This document shows positions 1 to 10,537 of a stretch of DNA of 64,000 nt, in pieces (the stretch's first letter is position 1; every line of letters begins with the position of its first letter). A model generated the notes under the pieces. That model saw only the letters and a program-made list of their open reading frames with translations. It ran no database searches and was not told the DNA's origin. Location: assembly GCA_010909165.1 (NCBI GenBank), contig MU008209.1, positions 394,919 to 458,918 on the forward strand, written 5' to 3'. The position numbers and the translations under genes are program-made. This DNA comes from Anthoceros angustus (taxonomy: Eukaryota; Streptophyta; Anthocerotopsida; Anthocerotales; Anthocerotaceae).

Positions 1-1012
1 TTTCCTCACCTTGAGGGGTTCCGGACTACACCCCAATTTCTTCTCAGGCGGTTGTAAACCGCCTCGACCGCCTCCACCTCCTAGGGTCCTCCTCAAACTT
101 TTGAGCGGACCTCCTTGTTGGACGGCCCGGCATCTTCCTGGCGTGTTCGACAAGTGTGACTGCCGAACGTCCACACCGCTGAAGATGTCCAGATGCCACT
201 TCTCCACCAAGTCCTCCTCCTCCAGTGCAGGTAGGTATCTCGGGGGTATGTGCGCTCCACGCCAAGGCTCCCATACCTCCGGCCTTCTTGGGTCCCATCA
301 CCGCCTTACTCCGCCGCATCGGGCCGCATGACGTTGCCTGCCTCTTCGCCGCTCACCCGCCCAACCACGGTGAGCCATGAGAAGGTGCCTCGAAAGGCCA
401 AGAGATAGCGCCTAAAGAGCGGGGTGGCGGAGCGCGAGAGACTGCGAAAATCGTCGTGAGGTCACAAAGAGAAATGGTCTTCCTTCCAGGTTGCGACGCC
501 GAGTAGTCGAGCTAAGGGTGTCCTTCGCCTGTGAATCGCCAGAGGTCTGCATGGCCTACTCCCGCCTTACGCTTCCGCTTACGCTGGCCTTACGCCACCG
601 CGTACTCTAACCTCACGTCGGCGAACCGTACCCGGAGCGTGAATAATCGCTTATAACGTGCCACCGGGCAACTCGCGGGCCCCGGTCTCACGATGCCTGC
701 CCACCACTCAAGACCGGCCCACGTGGCTTTGTCTGTCTAAATCACGCTCCAACTTCTAAGTTACTTTACTTTAGCGTGATTGTCCTGGCCCCCGCCTGAG
801 AGCGTGGTCTGACTTATCCTGACTCCGGCAAGTTGTCCGGAGCTCCTCCCGAGTGCTCGAGTCCTTCCACCTACTCCGTAGTCCTTACTGGAGGTGGAGT
901 ATCCGAGTAGTCCGGCTTATTTCTTCCTTTCCGCCTTATTTTGCACTCCGTACCTACGAAAAAAACAAAACCTAACTCATTCCCTACCCCCGGGGAGAGT
1001 CCGTGGTCCACA
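1..1012 (-). mobile_element. GC-rich LTR element F, copy 1: LTR and gag start, cut by window edge
   Basis: The whole stretch aligns in the same orientation with 38,418-39,430, including the A-rich tract near 960 and the motif gagagtccg..gtccaca that ends both copies. Read on the minus strand, the shared end starts with TGTGG at 1012, as an LTR would, and coding-like sequence follows below about 320 (a short frame beginning MGPKKAGG, and LVE.W/LDIFS-like words also found in copy 2). I infer a minus-strand LTR element whose 5' LTR covers roughly 340-1,012 and whose gag continues off the left edge. The inner LTR border is not fixed. No reverse transcriptase is visible here, so the class is inferred. 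Confidence 0.5.
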
Positions 1013-1147
1013 ACTATTAACTTTAAAACGAGCACATGCAAGCGGCTATGCCGCGAATTGTTCCTCATGGCGACCAATCTGTAACTCATCTGGGCCTTGA
1101 GCTAACACTCCATGTATGAACACTTTTAAGTTCCACATGCACTCCAC

Positions 1148-1783
1148 TTATGGGTCATCAAAACCATTACTCTTGCCCATGGACTTGGCGTCTTCATTAT
1201 CCCAAACTTCTGCCTCATCAATGTCGGCGATGTCGGCGATCGTACCTGTCCTCTTCCTCCATGCCTCGAACTTTCCGGACTCCGGTCCATAGCTGCATAG
1301 AGATTCACGTTTCTTGGTGTGTGGGGAACACATCGAGGAAGTCTTGGCGATGTTTGCATGCGCCTCCTCCAGCCTTTGCCTGCAGAAGTCATGTCAATAG
1401 TATTCAGTACTCAAGCATCCACCTGGTTTGTCTACAATTCCATTTCCATATAAAGTGCGTCAAAGTGTAGAGCGAGAGGACGAAACACACCATCGATGGT
1501 CCACAAAGCACTGTGGGTCATGTGTCGCAGACATAAACTTCGACACACCCCGCACCTGCTCGCCGGTATTGCTTTCTTCCGAGTAGCATCAAAGTCCCTC
1601 TGGAATTGCGACACAACATCGTTCTCCTCCTCTTGCAAAATCCGGTGGAAGCCGATTGTTAGCTCTGGAGCAACATCTGAAAGCATACAAATTGCAAACC
1701 GCGGGAACAGCGCTCACCTCAAACGCTTCAGAGCTGTGAGTTAAGTGTAACATCGTGGTACACTCACAACGCAGAGTTGACAA
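1148..1783 (-). pseudogene. weak coding segment, not recognised
   Basis: Three short minus-strand frames (1,783-1,589; 1,686-1,432; 1,333-1,148) have coding-like composition, with an acidic tail rich in D, E and A and a CxxC..C cluster near 1,550. They overlap in different frames, so they could be pieces of one frameshifted or spliced gene. I recognise no family. It may equally be a chance open stretch between element F and the ParB-type gene. Confidence 0.2.
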
Positions 1784-2354
1784 TAGTCTTCAACCCGACA
1801 AGCGAGCACCTTTAGAGTCGCTGACATGTAGAGTTGGCTTAAGAGCCGGGCAATAAGACTACGGTATAAATGCGATGCATGCACAACTTAAATGATCAGC
1901 AACGGAAATCTTCGAACTCAGTGGAGAGAAACAGCGCCGCCTTTCCCAAACGACATGTAGGCCAGCAGTAATCATGAAATCGATTAAAATAAAGGTTAAT
2001 CTGAAGAGATTTTAACAGCGTAATGTGCCCATCGATTCAAACCGGGGCAACACCTAGGGTAATCACGTCTCAAACAGGGGTTTATGTTCTCAAGTACTCC
2101 ACGCTGCCACAAGCAGGAAACATCTTCAACGCGGCCTCACTTTGTTTAAACGTCACACAGCGCGCAAGAGCAGCAGACCGCGAGCACCACCGTCCGATCG
2201 GCTTCAGCCGGCCTGTGGAAGTAGGTGCGCACCGCCCATATTCCTTTCCACACGGCTTCATGCAATTCCACTGTTTTCTCTAACCCAGCTCCTCTTTCTT
2301 TCACTATTCTATGCCAGGGTATCATTGGGACGGAAGTTGCGGAGCAAGAAGGAC
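1784..2354. other. no gene seen; region upstream of the ParB-type gene
   Basis: I see no convincing coding frame, repeat or RNA gene. This stretch precedes the first ATG of the ParB-type gene and would hold its promoter if that gene is live. No clear TATA box was identified. Confidence 0.3.
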
Positions 2355-2991
2355 ATGGCGGACACACTTGGCGACCCGCCAGCAGTGGCCCCAAGGCAGA
2401 AGAAAGTGAAGAAGAAATCGACGGCGGATGATGCAAGCTCGGGTCCGCCGGGTGGAGGAACAACACGGAGGGGCATCCAAGAAAACCGATCGCACCAACA
2501 AAGCAAGCACAAAATCCGGAGCGGTTGGGTTGGAGAAGGCAGGTGGATCCAAAGGGCAGAAGAAAGGGCAACCAGAGCCAGTGCCGTCACCTTATAACCC
2601 GGAGGAAACCATGCTTTTGAGGAGACTGACCAATTCTCATGATGCAATTGTATGCATGGACAAGGAGTGGTTTCTGCAACAGGAAGCCGAAAATTTGGAT
2701 GATGCTGAGCGGTGGACACTGCTTTTGAAATTGTGGGTAACAGAATTTGGACCAGCCAAGCCTAATCAGAGAGTGAAAGTCGGATGGGTTGTCTGGGCTA
2801 ACTTGGACTTGTCAAACGGAGACCCGGAGTTTGAGATGTTGTTGACAACAAAGCCACAACAATTAGATGAAATACGCCCGGTTCCTGATGAGTTCAAGGT
2901 TTTCACCGTGGGGCTCGGAATGTTCAAGGTGAATAAGTGCACACCAGAGGTGTTAGTGACCGCATTTCGAGAGAGTATGAGTGACCCGCAA
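2355..2991 (+). CDS. ParB-methylase family gene, N-terminal exon (one frameshift)
   Basis: The frame starts at ATG 2,355 (MADTLGDPP), is rich in lysine, and shifts frame once near 2,440-2,460 before continuing as an open stretch to 2,991. The later part is a compact acidic, tryptophan-containing segment (FLQQEAENLDDAERW; KVGWVVWANLDLS) with no motif I recognise. It ends at CAA followed by GTAAGT at 2,992, a strong splice donor. The next plus-strand segments carry a ParB-like domain and appear to belong to the same gene. The N-terminus is low complexity and probably disordered. The upstream frame is open without an ATG, so the start is provisional. Confidence 0.5.
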
Positions 2992-3160
2992 GTAAGTATT
3001 ATTTGAACTGGATTTGTTTTCTGCAACTCATCCTGGTCCTTTGTTGCTGTGAAGGTGTGATTCCCAAATGTAGTGAATTGTGCGGGCTGGGAGGGCTTTC
3101 TACAAGCAACTGTGTAGTTTCATCACGTAGTCAGTCATTGACCACCGGAGAGAGCTAAGC

Positions 3161-3405
3161 ATGCAGCGTGCGAGAGCAGCGCTACCTAGAATTATGGGAA
3201 ACGATGCAACAGGTAGCTCGGAGGATGAAGAATTGGAACCTGAAGACGAGCATGACAAACTCCTGGAAGGGCAGTCTGATGACGAAGAGGGGAAAAATAT
3301 GGAATCTGATGCTGAGGACCAAGACAAGGAAGCCGAAGACATCCTAGAATTTGCTATGCATCGAGCATCTCTAGAAGTGCCTACTATTGCATATGACCTC
3401 CAGCT
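3161..3405 (+). CDS. acidic exon of the ParB-methylase gene
   Basis: An open frame beginning MQRARAALPR is dominated by Asp and Glu (SSEDEELEPEDEHD; EDQDKEAEDILEF) for about 80 codons. Coding character stops where a palindromic hairpin begins at 3,408. It probably encodes a disordered acidic linker, as found in chromatin or DNA-binding proteins. Its true splice borders are not certain, and its assignment to the gene rests on strand and position only. Confidence 0.4.
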
Positions 3406-3407
3406 TC

Positions 3408-3437
3408 GGGAGGACGCCGGCATGTCGGCGTCCTCCC
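3408..3437. repeat. palindromic hairpin 1, 12-bp arms
   Basis: GGGAGGACGCCG at 3,408-3,419 is the exact inverse of 3,426-3,437, with a 6-base loop. It lies directly after the acidic exon, in probable intron sequence. Similar hairpins lie at 3,517-3,538, 5,051-5,080, 5,103-5,130 and 10,488-10,515. Confidence 0.8.
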
Positions 3438-3516
3438 TGCCTTGGAGTGTCCCCAGTCCCTCCCAACCCCACATGCTGGCATGTTTATGGATGTCGGACG
3501 TGGAGGGGATGAGAGA

Positions 3517-3538
3517 GGACGCCGGCATGCCGGCGTCC
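3517..3538. repeat. palindromic hairpin 2, perfect 22-bp palindrome
   Basis: The 22 bases from 3,517 to 3,538 (GGACGCCGGCA and its inverse) are fully self-complementary with no loop. The core GGACGCCGGCATG is shared with hairpin 1, so the two are related copies and not independent chance events. Confidence 0.8.
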
Positions 3539-3695
3539 ACCCTTCATCATCCCAGGGCCGGCGGCACCCATCCACAATGGTTGGAGCTGTCCGCACCGAT
3601 GATGTAGGTGACAGGCCTTTGGGGGGACCAAGCATCGAAGACCGCCACGGGAAAAATAGGCCCGGACAACATCGAGAAGGAGATCCCCAAGCCCA

Positions 3696-4055
3696 ATGGA
3701 AGAGGAAGACAGACCGTCCGGGAACGAGCTTATCACCGCGGATGTGAACAGGGCAGGTGGGAAGAGGAAAGGAAATAGAGAAGCAGCAGATGCTGGAAAT
3801 GGGAGTCAACTCGCAGATGATGTAGATGTTTCACCGCTAAAAGGTGAAAAGGAAGCTCCAATGAAGATGACATACCCACAGTTCATCTTTCAACAGATGA
3901 GGAGAGGCTGGCATCTTCTTTTCACGAGGAGGACTATCTAACCAAAGATTTGGGATGCGCCACATGCAAAGAAGGTTGTGCCCAAACGCATAGTGAAGTC
4001 GAGAATCTGTGCCGCTTCCTACCCCTCACCTGTATGAACAAATAAGGTGGGTGGA
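3696..4055 (+). CDS. lysine-rich and Cys-containing segment of the ParB-methylase gene
   Basis: A frame from 3,696 (MEEEDRPSGNEL) is lysine- and glycine-rich and runs to about 3,900 (TYPQFIFQQMRRG). An overlapping frame then carries coding-like text with a CATCKEGC cluster and ends near LCRFLPLT, just before the ParB-like frame starting at 4,009. One or two frameshifts lie between. The paired cysteines might bind a metal, but I recognise no defined finger. Confidence 0.35.
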
Positions 4056-4460
4056 TGAGGCATGGTCCAATTACTTGGCCCGCGTGATTGGAAAGGGACG
4101 AGTGGAAGAGGGCGTATTGCCTCTTCTGTGTATGATCGACCCAAAGGAGTGTGATGATCTGGAAGACTTGGACTGGAAAAAATTCAGGGCGAAGAAGTAT
4201 ATAATGGGCGTTTTAGGAGGCAATCCCACATTTGCTGTTGTGCAACACCTGGCGGACATTTTGCCTGTGAAAGAGCGATTCAAGTGGATAGAGGCCCATG
4301 TATATTGTGGGCTTACTTTACAAGAGATGAGGGTACTGGCAACATATCACAACACAATGCCTGGAGCAAACGCTTAAGATGTCTTTTATTGAGCAAGTTA
4401 GATACCTCGGAGAACGCTCATTGCGGCGAGATGGCGGTATATGTCAATGACTTGGAAGTT
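4009..4460 (+). CDS. ParB/Srx-like domain exon
   Basis: The frame 4,009-4,377 contains WSNYLARVIGKG, VLPLLCMIDPKECDD, then VLGGNPTFAVVQHLA (residues 68-82) and HVYCGLTLQEMRVLATYHN (97-115). The order 'long helix, strand, GGN loop, helix, strand with GLT.EE/EM..LA..HN' matches the ParB/sulfiredoxin-like fold of eukaryotic and phage ParB proteins, where GGNH-type loops bind nucleotide. In ParB proteins this domain binds DNA or hydrolyses CTP/ATP. Here Pro follows GGN instead of the usual His, so activity is uncertain. A frameshift near 4,377 leads into MSFIEQVRYL. The identification is by eye and no profile search was done. Confidence 0.55.
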
Positions 4461-4603
4461 CAACTTATACAAGGTTCCCCGATCAAGACGATGAGGGACG
4501 AGAAGATGATGCACAAACAGTAACAAAGTCGACAATGTAACACATCTTGTGCATAGCGAAAGCCGAAGGGAAAGTCTCGGACCAATGTTGACAAGATCTT
4601 CAA

Positions 4604-4995
4604 GTGGAGGCTTGTGAATTGCCCCGAGCAAAAAAACATGTGGCGGCCGGTATGAACAAGAAGAGCAAAGGGAAGCGCAAAGGCAATCAAGACATGAAGG
4701 GTAAGAAGGGGTGTTTAGAAACCAAAGGTGGAGAAGACGGCTCGCGTTGCTTTCAAGGCATTCCAACAAGAGAAAGCGGGCAGCAAATGTATATCGCTGC
4801 AATCAAAAGTGGTCACCGTCTCATCGATTTGAAGGGTATGTCGGATGAAATTATTTTGCGGAAAAAGTTGCATATCATTCAGGTGGCAATGGCCAAGCAC
4901 CTTGGGTATTCGTCTTTCAAGATGGTGAGACAGGAGTATCCTCAACACTCCACTGACGAAGTGGTTGCTAGATTCCAGACGGCATTTGAGGGCAA
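4604..4995 (+). CDS. ParB-methylase gene, exon after the ParB domain
   Basis: The frame starts basic (KKSKGKRKGNQDMKGKKG, a possible nuclear localisation signal) and continues as a helical-looking segment (IKSGHRLIDLKGMSDE; AMAKHLGYSSFKMVRQ; DEVVARFQTAFEGK). It stops at AAG followed by GTAATT at 4,996, a plausible splice donor. A diverged partial copy lies at 10,185-10,400. After the large transposon insertion, coding resumes near 46,031 with VPENFQQF, which reads naturally after FEGK. Confidence 0.45.
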
Positions 4996-5050
4996 GGTAA
5001 TTTTAATTCAGTATCCTAGTGGTTCAAACTGCAGGAAAGGTTCTCCTCGA

Positions 5051-5130
5051 GGGAGGGTGCCAGCATGCCGGCGCCCTCCCTTGTTTTGGTATCCATGGTT
5101 GTGGTGGGCGCCCGCATGTTGGCGCCCACC
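5051..5130. repeat. two palindromic hairpins (3 and 4) just before the copia LTR
   Basis: Hairpin 3 spans 5,051-5,080 (GGGAGGGTGCC against GGCGCCCTCCC, one mismatch, GCATG in the loop). Hairpin 4 spans 5,103-5,130 (GGTGGGCGCC and exact inverse, 10-bp arms). Both are followed by a TTGTTTTGG or TAGTTTTGG tail. They lie in the intron that received the copia element. Confidence 0.75.
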
Positions 5131-5152
5131 CTAGTTTTGGCCTCTTGGGGCC

Positions 5153-5372
5153 TGATAAAATAGCTTACTATTAGGGCACTCTTCACTAGGGCACCTAGGA
5201 CTTAATAATTAATTTAGTCCTTAGGGCACTAAGTAGTTTCTTCTAGTAGTTATTTAATTGGTTAGTTGTTACAACCACCACTTACAACAACCTTGCCTAC
5301 ATAAAGGCATGTACTTTCTATTATGAATGTAATGCAACACATATTGCTTGAGCTTGTGTATGATTCTCATCA
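5153..5372 (+). repeat. copia 5' LTR, 220 bp
   Basis: The sequence begins TGATAAAATAGC and ends TCTCATCA, immediately followed by a primer-binding site. Copies lie at about 10,538-10,757 and 45,603-45,814. TG and CA ends, the length and the primer-site position fit a plant copia LTR. A possible TATA element is not clear. Confidence 0.85.
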
Positions 5373-5384
5373 TGGTATCAGAGC
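5373..5384 (+). promoter_or_regulatory. copia primer-binding site (initiator Met tRNA)
   Basis: TGGTATCAGAGC directly follows the LTR. It is the classical minus-strand primer site of plant copia elements, complementary to the 3' end of initiator Met tRNA. The copy at 10,758 has lost one base. Confidence 0.9.
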
Positions 5385-5573
5385 ACACTTGCTCTTTGTT
5401 TTCTTGTGCATCCTCGTGCATCTAAGTAGCTTATCTAGGAGACACTTTTTAATCTAGCATTTGCCTAGATGGATTGTGTTTATCCTAGAATTGCTATCTT
5501 TGCATGCATTCCTTTTATGCTAACATTTCTCTTCTAACAATGCTTTTATGCACTAATTCTTTGTCCTTCCTCC

Positions 5574-7040
5574 ATGGATTTGTGTTCCCTTAGAAGGAGG
5601 AGGCATAGAGTTAAGAAGAGAGGTAGTCCCGCAAGACAATAAGAACAAATTAGGAGTCCAACATATAGAAGCAATAGAAGACAACAAGCTATAGAGGGAG
5701 AGATAGAAGAAACCTCCTCTTGTATAGCAAACTTCATTGCATCTATCTTAATTTCTAAACCAGATCAAGGGAAGTTTGTCATGTCAAGCTAGCTAGACGT
5801 GATTTGCTAGAAGTTTTTAGCCCAATTCACGTCAAGGCATTAGAATTAGCTCTCCAACATATCCCAAACTTGAATGCTGGTATTAGTACTCCTTTATCTT
5901 CTAGTCTCAAGACAAAATAGCATAGAAACTCTTAGATTTCAAGAAATTGATAGTCAATTAGCAACTCTTAGAATCCAATCTTTGATCTTAAGGGAGAATT
6001 ATCTGAATTAAGGACAAAATTGTCTATTCTCTCTAAGGTTGATAATGCGCAGATTTGAGAGCATGCTATCATCATCCGAATCGATTATGATGCAAGAGAA
6101 GAGTTTCGTGCAATAGAGAAGATGAGGTCAGGCCTAGTCCTCTAAATCACCTACAATGGCTGGAGTGATCAATGATGAAGAACAAACTGCTCCTAATTCC
6201 CCATTGGGTAATGATAATGCTAACACTTCATTGCATTATCATTATTGCTTCAAAGAGAAAGATAGATTCAATGGAAGGGATTATGACATCCGGTCATTGA
6301 GAATGCGAGGAGCTTTGCGGCAAAGAGACCTTTGGGGCATCGTCGATGGATCAATTCCAAGGCCACACGCCCGATTTGAACGTGAACTTCAACCTTCCGG
6401 ACGCTGTGACGAGAAGGCACAAGATTTATTGGTCTGGACTTTCTCAACATATGGTGAGACATGTCGCACGCAAAGACCTCCAAGGATATGTGGACTCACC
6501 TTGCTCAATTATATTCATCTCGAGATGTAATGAGTATTGTTGCGCTTCACGTAACTTCCGCAACCTCTCAATGAAGGAGTCCGACACCATCGAACATCAT
6601 GTTAATGCAGATTGGCACGATCCCATTTGGAATCTTCAATGGCGTACCTATCTCGAGATGGAGGCTTACGTCATTCTCTTATCTTCATTGCCACCTTCTT
6701 ATAGGGCTTTCATTACAACTCAAAATGCGTGATTCGCAATGTCGAAAAAGCTGCAGATGAAGATCCAAATGAAGAGCCGACATCGTGTTCGAACTTATTG
6801 GAGCATTGCTACGGAGGAGGCAAGCACGTCATCATCACTCCGAGCCAACAAGCAGTGATGTATTCACAAAGGGGTAGAGGAAGAGGACGAGGCCGAGGTT
6901 CTACTTTCCAACGACCCCATATCCCGCACATACTTTCCATGATGGAGAGGCATCTTCTTCAACACCGCAAGAGGTAACAAGAAGATCGGGATTATATGTA
7001 ATTGGTGCGTAATCCCAAATCACATGGAAAAGGATTGTCG
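5574..7040 (+). pseudogene. copia gag, copy 1
   Basis: Coding starts at ATG 5,574 (MDLCSLRRRRHRVKKR, very basic) and carries one in-frame stop that is absent in the copy at 10,957. A coiled-coil-like stretch follows near 5,930-6,050 (GELSELRTKLSILSK), then the gag core (6,156-6,732), where DLWGIVDG and EYCCASRNFRNLSMKESD resemble UBN2-type copia gag. An RG-rich tail (RGRGRGRGRG, near 6,880) leads to a zinc knuckle CNWCVIPNHMEKDC (CX2CX4HX4C) at 6,997-7,038. Several frameshifts move the frame between phases. Gag would form the particle and bind the RNA. Confidence 0.75.
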
Positions 7041-7500
7041 AAGAAGAAGAATGGGAACCTCAAGGAGGCCCCACTGAGCTAACATTGCGGAAGAAACAAT
7101 CTTCCTCAACTCCAGGTGCTCACTGTGTGCTTCTTCCAAGCCCTCCAATACCTCATGGTACTTAGACAGGAGCTACTTCACATATTTGTTACAATGAAAC
7201 TCTTTTGAGTCTTACTCACCCAGGACATCCGTCTCCTCCGGAGATGATCACAACCTACCCATTGCGGTGTTGGTTGATTGTATTCAAGTGTGATTCGTCT
7301 TCATCTTCATCAAGTCCTCCATGTTCCTTCAATGTGCAAGAATCTAGTATCACCGCAAGTCTTTGTCAAGAACACACTAGTGGTGATCCTTTATGCGATA
7401 GTTGTCTTCTCTCATAAGTGATAGAAACTATACAATGCGTGCACTTTAGATGATGGTCTCTATAGATTGTCAAGACAAGTGGGAGCCACCCATTCTCGCT
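7041..7500 (+). pseudogene. copia protease region, copy 1
   Basis: Near 7,157-7,190 the bases encode the WYLD..GATSHI-type active site of a copia aspartic protease, but two bases are missing right after the catalytic Asp codon, so the frame breaks. The remainder up to the integrase shows only broken coding potential, including a serine-rich stretch. The protease would release gag and pol proteins. Confidence 0.6.
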
Positions 7501-7501
7501 A

Positions 7502-8420
7502 ATGTTGCCATTCCAAACCCTGACACCTACCCAAACCATGCTTTGGCATTGTCGCCTTGGTCATCCTAATAGTCAAAAATTAATCCAAATGTCTAAGGGA
7601 GCTTTATATAGAACCCTTGCCTTGCAAAGGTTGAACACCTACCTTGGTGCGAATCTTGTGTCCTCACTAAACGACATCAAGAGCCTTTCAAAATAAATCT
7701 CCACAAAGGGCCAAGTCACCTTTAGAGATAGTGCACATGACATTTGTGGACCCTTGTCTACACCCTCCTTTAGTGGTAGTAGATATTTTTGACCTTCACA
7801 GATGATTTCTCTCGCTTTGTCTTTTCCTACATCCCGAAAAACAAGAGTGATGCCTTTCACTTCTTCAAGGACTACATGAAATGAGAGACTTACGATCACA
7901 AACTCAAGACCTTACGTTCCGACAATGGTGGAGAGTTTACATCATCGAATTTGAGGATTTTGTCGAACAAGGTATAGCTCAACAACTTACTTGTCTACAC
8001 TCCTCAACAAAATGGCGAGGCCGAGAACAAGAATCTACGCCCAAGAGATCACAGGTTGCTTATTGGTACAAGCTAAGTTATCTAAGGCTTATTGGGCAGA
8101 CCTCCACAAAGAACCTATCTCATGAATCGATTGCCTACATCAGCTCAAGGTATGACTCCATATGAAGCATTCATTGGCAAGAAGCCTTCTATTGACCACC
8201 TTGAATTTTTGGATCCCGCATATGTTTTTATTCCCAAAGCATTGCGTAAGAAGTTGGATCCCAAAGCAAGTACACTTTCATTGGCTACACCAAGGTATCA
8301 AAGGTACAAATTGTTCAACCCTTCTACAAGGCAACTTTTATACGCGAGTGTTACTTTTCATGAGTCTTACCTCTTTTCCCCATGGAGCGATGATTGGTCC
8401 TCCTCTTGATGAGACCATTG
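7502..8420 (+). pseudogene. copia integrase, copy 1
   Basis: The zinc-binding head reads LWHCRLGHPNSQKLIQMSK (7,540-7,600). The core follows in shifting frames: first catalytic Asp region near 7,739 with TDDFSRFVFSY, second Asp in SDNGGEFTS at 7,921, and the Glu region TPQQNGEAENK near 8,000-8,030. The segment YEAFIGKKPSIDHLEFL (from 8,160) and the C-terminal strands up to about 8,409 complete the domain. The D,D,E set is recognisable but spread over at least three frames, so no active enzyme can be made as read. Confidence 0.75.
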
Positions 8421-8718
8421 ACCCTTCTTATTTTTGATGATCCGATTATTTCACTCCATTTCCCATTCCCGCTTCGTGTTCCTTTAGTTGAACCTATTAT
8501 GCGAGGAGGAGGAGTTAGCATCTATTCCACAACACAACTCAACGACGAACTGATGTTGACATCCCAGCAGAGGCGCGCTTGACACTCATGATGATGAGTT
8601 TGATGACCCTCCGGAGGATGACATTGTGGAGCCAGCAGATCCTCGTTGATCCGCTCCTGGATGATGCACTGCACAAAGGTACAACCTTAGATCCCGACCT
8701 ACTATCTCGGTCCTGCAG

Positions 8719-9660
8719 TTGGAAGGAACCTCCTTTAGGATACCTAGCTTTTTGATGATCCTATACCCCTATATCACTTTATTCTCAAGTCTACAAGGCA
8801 ACTATAGACCCGAAGAACCTCTTACCTTAAAACAAGCTTTCTCTTCTCCCGAAAAAGACTTATGGAAGGTAGTCAGATTCGAATATAATTCCCTAGTTAA
8901 TAACTCTACATGGAATTGGTCAAACCACCTAGGGGTAGGAAGATAGTAACCAGCAAATGGGTATTCAAAATTAAAAGAAAAGGAGATGGTTCTATAGAAA
9001 GGTATAAGGCACGCCTAGTAGAGGTTTACACAAATTCTGGTCTAGATTACATACCTTGGGCCACTTATGCCCCAGTAGCCAAATTTGCCACACTTCGAAT
9101 GATATTTGCCTTATGTGCCCAACATGATCTTGAACTCCACATGATGGATGTTAAGACAGCATATTTGTATGGGCGCCTACAAGAGGAAATATACATGAGA
9201 CAACCCGAGGGTTACGAAGTTAAGGGCAAAGAAGATTGGGTATATGCCGACTCATCAAAGGTTTGTATGGCCTTAAGCAAAAAGAATTGGAACTAACCAT
9301 ACATGTACAACTTATTGGGAGAGGATTTAAGCAAAGCCGGTGATGCTTGTATGTACATCCTAATATCCGCAATGATATATTTTATCTTCTACTTTATGTT
9401 GATGATGTTTTTATGGCAACAAACTCCCTCACTCTCCTAGCGAAACTAAAGCATGGCTTAGGACTCTATTTGAGATGTCCGATCTAGGAGAAATGACATA
9501 TGCACTTGGTGTTAATATTATACTAAATAGAGGTAATAAGACTCTAAGTATAGTTCAAACCAAGTATATTAAGGAGAGTTTAGCTAAATTTGGACTTGAG
9601 GATGCAAAGCTGCACCCACACCTTTGCAAGTGGTGTTAGGCTTACCTCTATATGAGTCCC
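8719..9660 (+). pseudogene. copia reverse transcriptase, copy 1
   Basis: Coding runs from EPLTLKQAFSS and TSKWVFKIKRKGDGSIERYKA through APVAKFATLRMIFALCAQHD and MMDVKTAYLYGRLQEEIYM, the standard copia RT blocks. The catalytic YVDD box lies at 9,395-9,406. After GLRTLFEMSDLGEMTYALG and the tract ending near 9,640 the expected RNase H domain is missing and a GC-rich repeat begins. Frameshifts lie near 8,930, 9,240 and 9,300. The enzyme would copy the element RNA into DNA in the particle. Confidence 0.8.
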
Positions 9661-10192
9661 AAAATAGCTGAAAAAAGCTAGAAATGTTAGCGCTCCATAT
9701 CGACATGCTATTGCACTGGCGCGACCACTGACGGCGCACAATCCCGTGTTGTTGCAAGGGTCCGCTCCCAAGAGAATGATAGGCTCGTTGACACGTTTCG
9801 AATTTTACCCCATGTCGTGGACCTTAGATCTGAAAGTGCCAAGTACCCGCCTTCTGACAACTACTCTTAACGTCTACCGAAGCAGGCTTGTGGCTAAACG
9901 TTTAAGGACTTCGTCGCCCGTGCCTGATCGCCCGCCCCTCATCGCCGCTCCGCCGGGCCTCTCCGGCTCCGCCTCCCGAGTTCCCACCATGCTCCGGCCC
10001 GTCTGACGCCGGGCCGCCGACGGGAGCAGCAAGGGTCCCCGATCGCCCACCCCCCGCACACACCATCTCACGTTAGGGTCCGTCACCGTGACCTTGATCG
10101 GCCTCTCCGAGCTGCCGCCAGGACTCGTGACTCACGTTAGCAAAGACGCACAAGGGTCTACAACGAAACGCGCTTTCCACCCCAAGAGAAAG
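9661..10192. repeat. GC-rich repeat R, copy 1 (replaces copia 3' end)
   Basis: About 530 bp of GC-rich sequence follows the truncated RT and ends with CCCCAAGAGAAAG. Copies: 11,539-12,070 (identical as read) and about 14,090-14,608 (many small indels). No gene is recognised; the open frames inside are shadows of GC-rich sequence. Each copy ends at AGAGAAAG and is joined to a different downstream sequence. Confidence 0.7.
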
Positions 10193-10537
10193 CGGGCAAG
10201 AAATGTATATCGCAACTCAAAAGTGGTCGATCGTCTCATCGACGAAGGGGTGTTTGATGAAATTATTTTATGGAAAAAGTTGCATATCATCTGTGTGGCC
10301 AAGCACCTTGGGTGCCTTCAAGATGGAGACAGAGTATCCTCAACACCCCACCCATTTGGGTGGTGCTAGATTCCGCATTTGAGGGCAAGGTAATTTAATT
10401 CAAGATCCTAGTGGTTCAAACCGGCAGAAAGGTTTCCTCGAGGAGGGTGCCGATGCCTCCGCCCTTGTTTTGGTATCCATGAGTTGTGGTGGGCGCCTCG
10501 CATGTGGCGCCCACCCCAGTTTTGGCCTCTGGGGCCT
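10185..10537 (+). pseudogene. second copy of the ParB-methylase exon end and intron
   Basis: From AGAGAAAG onward the sequence follows 4,773-5,152: the exon words SGQ.MYIA, MKLF/EIILRKKLHII and AKHLG, then the splice donor AAGGTAATTTAATTC, both intron hairpins (the second perfect at 10,488-10,515) and the flank GGGGCC before the LTR. It differs by numerous 1-6 base gaps. A piece of host gene thus lies inside the element, joined at AGAGAAAG. Confidence 0.75.
10488..10515. repeat. palindromic hairpin 5
   Basis: GGTGGGCGCC at 10,488-10,497 pairs perfectly with 10,506-10,515. It is the copy of the hairpin at 5,103-5,130. The preceding hairpin (10,441-10,465) has lost its symmetry by small gaps. 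Confidence 0.75.

Noticed and set aside
3408-10515. Palindromic GC-rich units as a CRISPR array
   Set aside because: Units are not regularly spaced, there are no spacers of constant length and no cas-like gene; the setting is eukaryotic.
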